Shown here one piece after another: positions 6,345 to 10,684 of a stretch of DNA of 10,684 nt. Origin of the DNA: Collinsella aerofaciens (lineage in GTDB: Bacteria; Actinomycetota; Coriobacteriia; Coriobacteriales; Coriobacteriaceae); NCBI RefSeq assembly GCF_019131995.1, contig NZ_JAHONA010000044.1, positions 1 through 10,684 on the forward strand, in the 5' to 3' direction. The notes beneath the pieces were generated by a model that searched no databases, was not told the DNA's origin, and worked only from the letters and a program-made list of their open reading frames with translations. How positions within the stretch are numbered: the stretch's first letter is position 1; every line of letters begins with the position of its first letter. A program made the position numbers and the translations under genes.

Positions 6345-7613
6345 ATGAATACCGAGCTGTTTGATATCAAGATTCGCGCTGTCGAGGGTGGCGTTACGGC
6401 TGCGGCTGGTTTTAAGGCTGCAGGCATCCACGCTGGGCTCCGCAAGAACCCCGAGCGTCTGGATTACGCGCTCGTCGTGCCCGATAAACCCTGTCCCGGC
6501 GCCGGCGTGTTTACCACCAATCGCTTTTGCGCGGCACCCGTGCAGGTGAGCCGTGCCAACCTGGGCGGTGCCGACAAGGGCTACGGAATCATCGCCGGCG
6601 TTTCGGTCAACTCTGGCAATGCCAACGCCGCCACGGGTGAGACCGGCCTTGCATGCGCGCGCGAGACGTGCAGCATCGCATCGCAGGTCATCGGCTGCGA
6701 GCCCCAGCAGATTCTGGTTGCCTCCACGGGCGTGATTGGCCAGATTCTGCCGATCGACACGTTTGAGACCGCCATTCCTGCTGCCTACGAGGCGCTCTCC
6801 GCCCACGGTGGCGCCGATGCCGCTCGCGCCATCATGACGACTGACACGCACTCCAAGGAGTACGCCGTGTCCTATGTCAGCGAGGCTGCGGGTCATGCGG
6901 GCAATGTCTATACGGTAGGCGGAATGTGCAAGGGCTCGGGCATGATTATGCCCAATATGGCCACCATGATCGCAGTTATCACCACCGATGCCCCCGTCGA
7001 GCCTGCGGCACTTCATGCCCTGCTGCTCTCGACCGTCAAGCAGACCTTTAACAAGGTAACGGTCGATTCCGACACCTCGACCAACGACACCTGCATCATG
7101 CTTGCCTCCGGCGCCGCTGCCGCAGATGCCGAGCCTATCGTCGAGGGCTCCGATGCCTTCGACGAGTTGGCATTTGCCGTGCACGAGGTGTGCGAGAGCC
7201 TGGCGCGCAATATCGCCGCCGATGGCGAGGGCGCATCCAAGCTTGTTACGGTCAACGTTACCGGCGCCGTGAACGACGAGGAGGCCGATATCGCCGCTCG
7301 TGCCGTTGCCAACTCGCCGCTCGTTAAGACCTGCATCGCCGGCCACGACTGCAACTGGGGCCGCGTTGCCATGGCGCTTGGCAAGTGCGGCGTGAAGTTT
7401 AATCAGGAAGACGTTTCCATCGACATGATGGGCATGCCCGTCTGTCGCGACGGTCTGACTGTTCGCTTTGACGAGGACGAGGCTCTACGACGTTTCGAGG
7501 CGCCCGAGATCGTGATCTCGGCCGACCTGGGCGCAGGCGACGCGGCAACGACCGTGTGGACCTGCGACCTCACGCATGAATACATCTCCATCAACGGCGA
7601 CTACCGTTCCTAG
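6345..7613 (+). CDS. argJ: Ornithine acetyltransferase / glutamate N-acetyltransferase
   Basis: ArgJ moves the acetyl group from N-acetylornithine to glutamate, recycling it (cyclic arginine pathway); many members also make acetylglutamate from acetyl-CoA. The 422-residue precursor self-cleaves into alpha and beta chains, and the site is visible as PNMAT with cleavage expected between Ala206 and Thr207, the Thr being the nucleophile. STGVIG (127-132) gives the oxyanion-hole Thr-Gly. TTDTHSK (165-171), DSDTSTND (241-248) and the C-terminal YISINGDYRS also match the family. One local change is GGMCKGSGM (192-200), where most members have Ala rather than Cys195 before KGSGMI. AAGGAG lies upstream of ATG 6345 at a longish 11-base spacing. 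Whether it is mono- or bifunctional cannot be read from sequence alone. Confidence 0.96.
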   Translation: MNTELFDIKIRAVEGGVTAAAGFKAAGIHAGLRKNPERLDYALVVPDKPCPGAGVFTTNRFCAAPVQVSRANLGGADKGYGIIAGVSVNSGNANAATGETGLACARETCSIASQVIGCEPQQILVASTGVIGQILPIDTFETAIPAAYEALSAHGGADAARAIMTTDTHSKEYAVSYVSEAAGHAGNVYTVGGMCKGSGMIMPNMATMIAVITTDAPVEPAALHALLLSTVKQTFNKVTVDSDTSTNDTCIMLASGAAAADAEPIVEGSDAFDELAFAVHEVCESLARNIAADGEGASKLVTVNVTGAVNDEEADIAARAVANSPLVKTCIAGHDCNWGRVAMALGKCGVKFNQEDVSIDMMGMPVCRDGLTVRFDEDEALRRFEAPEIVISADLGAGDAATTVWTCDLTHEYISINGDYRS

Positions 7614-7694
7614 ATTCCAGGCACGCTGCGCATCTTGCCGCGATTGCGGACAGCGGAGCACGGCGCGATAACGATACGAAAGACGAGGCAGATT

Positions 7695-8675
7695 ATGAAA
7701 TTCGCACGCGATTGTCGTTCGAGCGAATCCAACGAAGCAACCGCGCAGCTGCTGTTCGAAGCGCTGCCGTGGATTAAGAACCTGACCGGCAAGACGGTTG
7801 TTATCAAATATGGCGGAGCCGCCATGGTTGATGAGCAGCTGCGCCGCGACGTGATGAGCGACATCGTTTTGCTCAAGATCATCGGTATGCGCCCCGTCAT
7901 CGTGCACGGCGGCGGCAAGGCTATCAACGAGGCGCTGAGCCATTACGATATTCCCGTCGAGTTTAAGAACGGCCAGCGCGTGACCACGCCGGCGACTATG
8001 GATATCGTGCGCGAGGTGCTGGGCGGCAAGGTTAACCAGGAGCTGGTTGCTGCCATCAACCACCACGGCAACCTGGCCGTGGGCGTGTCGGGCAGCGATG
8101 CCGGCACGCTCATCGCCGAGCCGCTCGACCCCGAGCTCGGTCGCGTGGGCAAAGTGATGCACGTCAACACCGACTATATCGAGCGCTTACTCGATAGCGA
8201 GTACATCCCCGTCATCGCTACCGTCGCGGCGGGGGAGGACGGCGGTTTCTTCAACATCAACGCCGACACCGCCGCCGGTGCCGTTGCCGCGGCGCTCCAC
8301 GCGCATAAGGCGATCTTTTTGACCGATGTCGATGGCCTGTACAAGGACTTTAGCGACAAGGACTCGCTTATCTCCAACCTAACGCTCGACGAGGTTAACG
8401 AAATGCTCTACGGCGGCGAGGTCGATAAGGGCATGATTCCCAAGCTGCGCGCGGCCGTCGATGCGCTTACCGGCGGCGTATTTCGTGCCCACATCATTAA
8501 CGGTACTACGCCGCATTCGCTGCTCCTGGAGCTGCTGACCGATGCCGGCGTCGGCACCGTGATCCATTCCACCGAGACGGCTTACGAGTTCGATACGCAT
8601 CCGCATCCGCTTTCGACGTTTGCTGCGCGTCTGACCGAAAACCTTGACGAGGTCGAGAAGCTTCAGACGGTCTAG
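7695..8675 (+). CDS. argB: Acetylglutamate kinase, probably arginine-sensitive
   Basis: ArgB phosphorylates N-acetylglutamate, the second step of the pathway. The start is ATG 7695, with GAGG six bases upstream, giving 326 residues. An in-frame TTG at 7635 lacks a ribosome site and would add a non-conserved tail, so it is not used. Motifs are VVIKYGGAAM (35-44, Lys38 in phosphate binding), VHGGGKAIN (70-78), the substrate segment NGQRVTT (92-98), VSGSDAGTL (131-139), FFNINADTAAGAVA (185-198), LTDVDGLY (209-216) and GGMIPK-like KGMIPK (245-250). The N-terminal stretch before the kinase core (about 12-30, LLFEALPWIKNL) matches the helix that links dimers in hexameric arginine-inhibited kinases. 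Feedback control by arginine is therefore expected (inference), fitting the ArgJ-type cyclic pathway. Confidence 0.96.
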   Translation: MKFARDCRSSESNEATAQLLFEALPWIKNLTGKTVVIKYGGAAMVDEQLRRDVMSDIVLLKIIGMRPVIVHGGGKAINEALSHYDIPVEFKNGQRVTTPATMDIVREVLGGKVNQELVAAINHHGNLAVGVSGSDAGTLIAEPLDPELGRVGKVMHVNTDYIERLLDSEYIPVIATVAAGEDGGFFNINADTAAGAVAAALHAHKAIFLTDVDGLYKDFSDKDSLISNLTLDEVNEMLYGGEVDKGMIPKLRAAVDALTGGVFRAHIINGTTPHSLLLELLTDAGVGTVIHSTETAYEFDTHPHPLSTFAARLTENLDEVEKLQTV

Positions 8676-8744
8676 CTGACCCGCAGCCGCCCCATTCCTG
8701 CACCCATAGCCCCGCGCCGTCTGGCGCCCAACGAAAGGCATCCC

Positions 8745-10028
8745 ATGTCACTTGCAGCTCAGCAATCGCTTGAATCCCATTACGTTATGCATACCTTTGG
8801 CCGCTCTCCGGTCGAGTTTGTCGAGGGTCACGGCATGAAGCTCACCGGCGACGATGGCCGTGAGTACCTCGACTTTCTTGCCGGCATCGGCGTGTGCAGC
8901 CTAGGTCATGGCGACCCGGCTGTGCTCTCGGCGCTCGAGGCACAGACCAAAAAGCTCATGCATGTCTCCAATTACTTCTACATTGAGCAGCGCGGACAGG
9001 TCGCGGCGCTGCTGTCCAAGCTTGCTAACGACGACGTAGATGGTGCGCGCGTGCTTGCCGATGCCATTGCCGCCGGCGATGAGACCACGGCAGCTGCTCT
9101 TGGTGCCCCGGCTGCGGATGAGCAGGTTTGGGAGACCTTCTTTGCCAACTCTGGCGCCGAGGCCAACGAGGGCTCGATGAAGCTCGCGCGCCTGTACGCC
9201 AAGCGTGCCGGTAATGGCGGCAACACCATCGTGTGCATGCGCGGCGGCTTCCACGGCCGTACGCTCGAGACCATTGCCGCCACCATGCAGGATTGGCTGC
9301 AGGACAGCTTCCGCCCGCTGCCGGGTGGCTTTGTGGCCTGCACGCCCAACGATGTGGACGAGCTGCGTGCGATCTTTAAGCAGCTGGGGAGCGAGATTTG
9401 TGCCGTGATGCTCGAGCCGATCCAGGGTGAGAGTGGCGTGCACCCCATGACCGAGGAGTTTATGGCGACAGCGCGCGACCTGGCACACGAAGTGGGCGCC
9501 GTGCTTATCGCCGACGAGGTCCAGTGCGGCATCTTCCGCTCCGGCAAGCCGTTTGCGTTCCAGACCTATGGCGTGGAGCCCGACATCATGAGCCTTGCCA
9601 AGGGCATTGCCGACGGCGTGCCCATGGGTGCCGTCGTGGCAAAGAAGGAGATTGCCGACGTGTTTAAGCCGGGCGACCACGGCTCGACCTTTGGCGGTAG
9701 CTGCTTGGCCATCGCGGCGTGTGCCGCGACGCTCTCCGCGCTTGTGCGCGGCGATTATGCCGAGCATGCTGCCAAGGTGGGTGCCTATATGGAGCAGGCG
9801 CTGGCTAAGCTTCCGCATGTGGTAGAGGTGCGTGGCCGTGGCCTGATGCTCGGCTGTGATTTGGATGATGCCGCGGGCGACGCACATGATATTGTTGCCC
9901 GCGCGCTGGCCGCCGGTGCCGTGATTAACGCTACGGGTGCTCATACGCTGCGTTTCTTGCCGCCGCTCGTCTGCGAGGAAGCCGACGTGGACAGTCTGAT
10001 CGAGATCCTGTCGGGTGTCTTGGGCTAA
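8745..10028 (+). CDS. argD: Acetylornithine aminotransferase
   Basis: This PLP-dependent class III aminotransferase converts N-acetylglutamate semialdehyde to N-acetylornithine with glutamate as donor. At 427 residues it is about 30 longer than usual. It has LDFLAGIGVCSLGHGDP (42-58), NSGAEANEGSMKLAR (135-149), GGFHGRT (167-173), EPIQGESGV (224-232), ADEVQCGIFRSG (256-267) and SLAKGIADGVPMGA (283-296), with Lys286 as the PLP Schiff-base lysine, then GSTFGG (313-318). The extra length comes from an Ala/Asp/Glu-rich insertion at about 95-126, just before the NSGAEANE loop. AAAGG six bases before ATG 8745 supports the start. It follows argB by 69 bases, in which I see no terminator, and is the last gene of the cluster here. 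Confidence 0.96.
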   Translation: MSLAAQQSLESHYVMHTFGRSPVEFVEGHGMKLTGDDGREYLDFLAGIGVCSLGHGDPAVLSALEAQTKKLMHVSNYFYIEQRGQVAALLSKLANDDVDGARVLADAIAAGDETTAAALGAPAADEQVWETFFANSGAEANEGSMKLARLYAKRAGNGGNTIVCMRGGFHGRTLETIAATMQDWLQDSFRPLPGGFVACTPNDVDELRAIFKQLGSEICAVMLEPIQGESGVHPMTEEFMATARDLAHEVGAVLIADEVQCGIFRSGKPFAFQTYGVEPDIMSLAKGIADGVPMGAVVAKKEIADVFKPGDHGSTFGGSCLAIAACAATLSALVRGDYAEHAAKVGAYMEQALAKLPHVVEVRGRGLMLGCDLDDAAGDAHDIVARALAAGAVINATGAHTLRFLPPLVCEEADVDSLIEILSGVLG

Positions 10029-10053
10029 CGCAGCGTAATAACTCAATTTGGAT

Positions 10054-10117
10054 CGGGTTCCGGACTGCTGGGTGTGTCATATGCGGCATGATTTGGCGAT
10101 CCGGAGCCCGTTTTGTT
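10054..10117 (+). terminator. Rho-independent terminator after argD
   Basis: An 11-bp stem (10054-10064 with 10100-10110, one G-U pair) encloses a 35-base loop that itself contains a small hairpin (TCAT...ATGA). It is followed by TTTTGTT. It begins 25 bases after the argD stop, so it very probably ends the argCJBD transcript. Confidence 0.75.
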
Positions 10118-10129
10118 GCTGATTTGCGA

Positions 10130-10154
10130 TGGTCAAAAGTCCCTCTGGTCAAAA
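10130..10154 (+). repeat. Short direct repeat TGGTCAAAA at the left edge of the inverted-repeat element
   Basis: TGGTCAAAA occurs at 10130-10138 and again at 10146-10154, where it forms the outer end of the 27-bp inverted repeat. It may be a second recognition site or the remains of a neighbouring element copy. Confidence 0.6.
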
Positions 10155-10363
10155 AATGCCAAATATGAGTACGGGCACTAATTCTGTAGCATATAAATTA
10201 GACACAATTTGACGAATTGGACCGCATATGTCCAGTTTTGCTGTCAGAAAACATGCTCATCTGGACCGTTAGCCGTTGCTTTGATGTCAGATTTGCCCTT
10301 TGGGACCTCGAAAATGCTGTTACAAAAGAGGTAGCAGTACTCATATTTGGCATTTTTTGACCA
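10146..10363. mobile_element. 218-bp AT-rich element with perfect 27-bp terminal inverted repeats (MITE-like)
   Basis: Bases 10146-10172 are the exact reverse complement of 10337-10363 (outer end TGGTCAAAAAATGCC). The similarity extends inward: TTCTGTAGCA at 10182-10191 and the complement of 10318-10327 (TTTTGTAACA) keep the same register, so the inverted repeat is really about 46 bp with a divergent middle. The 160-base interior is AT-rich against the GC-rich surroundings and has no credible reading frame with a ribosome site. It contains a small dyad (TGGAC 10218-10222 with GTCCA 10230-10234). This is the build of a non-autonomous transposable element mobilised in trans. No target duplication is evident: the flanking bases ccctc and ctgcc differ. 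A structured RNA or repeat of another kind is possible. Confidence 0.6.
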
Positions 10364-10385
10364 CTGCCCTTGAAACGAGTGAGCT

Positions 10386-10402
10386 GTGGGGTTCGAATCC
10401 CT
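10386..10402 (+). other. tRNA T-arm-like sequence A (not a complete tRNA)
   Basis: GGTTCGAATCC (10390-10400) is the typical T-loop with flanking stem bases. CTTGAAA, as in a serine-tRNA anticodon loop, occurs a little upstream near 10370, but the stems around it do not pair, the D-arm is missing and the 3' side lacks a proper acceptor and CCA. It looks like the 3' remnant of a tRNA gene or a copy of one, as left by elements that integrate at tRNA 3' ends. Confidence 0.4.
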
Positions 10403-10414
10403 CTGCGATGGGCC

Positions 10415-10446
10415 CAAAAAAGAAAGGCTCCCATTGCTGGGAGCCT
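10415..10446 (-). terminator. Terminator-like hairpin for minus-strand transcription
   Basis: AGGCTCCCA (10425-10433) pairs perfectly with TGGGAGCCT (10438-10446) around a 4-base loop. On the minus strand the stem is followed by TTTCTTTTTT (complement of 10415-10424), the classic intrinsic-terminator layout. On the plus strand no T-run follows. It would stop transcripts entering from a minus-strand gene right of the window. Confidence 0.65.
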
Positions 10447-10509
10447 ATCAAATCAGTGGTGGGCGATGAGGGATGTCCGCGTGCGGCTGGCGCCGCCCGC
10501 TTCCGCTTC

Positions 10510-10561
10510 GGGCCTGCGGCCCTCGCGTGCTGCGCTGGAAAACGCTTCGCGTTTCCTCAGC
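10510..10561. repeat. Cluster of GC-rich hairpins
   Basis: GGGCC (10510-10514) pairs with GGCCC (10518-10522). GGAAAACGC (10537-10545) pairs with GCGTTTCC (10549-10556) with one bulged A, and this stem is extended by GCT/AGC outside (10534-10536 with 10559-10561). No gene covers the region. Its structure suggests a REP-like dispersed repeat. Confidence 0.5.
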
Positions 10562-10572
10562 TCCGCACCCTG

Positions 10573-10589
10573 GCGGGTTCGAATCCCAT
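10573..10589 (+). other. tRNA T-arm-like sequence B (not a complete tRNA)
   Basis: GGGTTCGAATCCC (10576-10588 region) again gives a T-loop with a short perfect stem. The downstream bases (AAATGGGCGCAAAG) resemble those after sequence A (CGATGGGCCCAAAA), so the two may be related units rather than chance. No D-arm, anticodon arm or acceptor partner is found upstream. Confidence 0.4.
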
Positions 10590-10615
10590 GAAATGGGCGC
10601 AAAGACGATATGAGA

Positions 10616-10684
10616 AAGCCATTGGGGGCCGCCTCCCCCGCGGCGCAGCTTCTTTCCGCGGGCTCGGGGTGCCACAATGGGCTT
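10616..10684. repeat. Nested inverted repeat reaching the right edge
   Basis: AAGCCATTG (10616-10624) pairs with CAATGGGCTT (10675-10684), with one bulged G. Inside, CCCGCGG (10637-10643) pairs with CCGCGGG (10656-10662). The outer pairing may continue beyond the window, so its full size is unknown. No coding function is visible. Confidence 0.5.

Noticed and set aside
7635..7694. In-frame TTG start extending ArgB by 20 residues
   Set aside because: There is no ribosome site, the added residues do not look conserved, and ATG 7695 has GAGG at good spacing.
10146..10363. CRISPR array
   Set aside because: There are only two copies of the repeat, in inverted orientation and 164 bases apart. There is no regular direct-repeat and spacer pattern and no cas gene in the window.
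10198..10434. Minus-strand 78-codon reading frame
   Set aside because: It begins in the terminator stem, reads through the T-arm-like sequence in reverse (giving the familiar false GIRTPQL peptide) and ends inside the inverted-repeat element. It is not a credible gene.
10448..10677. Minus-strand frames of about 75 codons at the right edge
   Set aside because: They are made of GC-rich hairpins and reversed T-arm sequence, overlap each other in two frames, and have no recognisable domain.

Overview
The window looks like chromosome from a high-GC Gram-positive bacterium, most probably a gut actinobacterium of the Coriobacteriia (Collinsella or a close relative). This rests on the GC-rich codon use, the argC-argJ-argB-argD order, the actinobacterial style of the ECF ATPases and the AT-poor coding sequence. 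It is recognition from memory, not a proven placement.

Layout. Positions 1-272 hold the N-terminal part of a minus-strand IS30-type transposase that runs off the left edge. It is followed by a perfect 40-bp palindrome (324-363) with a third, imperfect half-site. A promoter (428-455) and a clear FMN riboswitch (about 464-646) then lead into a tightly packed riboflavin-uptake operon: ribU (S component), a fused two-domain EcfA ATPase, and EcfT. The three genes are joined by 1- to 4-base start/stop overlaps. Two tandem paralogous FMN-binding split-barrel proteins follow at 30- and 44-base gaps. They probably belong to the same transcript, which would end at a long hairpin at 4918-4975. The likely logic is that low FMN opens ribU translation, the ECF complex imports riboflavin, and flavin-dependent proteins are made alongside.

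The second half is an arginine biosynthesis operon. Upstream of argC lie paired ARG-box-like inverted motifs (5016-5057) and a leader hairpin (5094-5125). argC, argJ, argB and argD follow and cover the acetylated part of the pathway: acetylglutamate kinase, reductase, aminotransferase, and acetyl recycling by ArgJ. ArgB has the N-terminal helix region seen in arginine-inhibited hexameric kinases, which fits an ArgJ-type cyclic pathway where ArgB is the feedback point. The operon ends at a good terminator (10054-10117). No argF, argR, argG or argH is present here.

The last 570 bases contain no credible gene. They hold an AT-rich 218-bp element with perfect 27-bp terminal inverted repeats (10146-10363), two tRNA T-arm-like sequences that are not complete tRNAs, a minus-strand terminator-like hairpin, and a run of GC-rich hairpins reaching the right edge. 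The metabolic genes are ordinary members of known families. The most unusual material is the non-coding repeat structure at both ends. I see no sign of a new multi-gene system.
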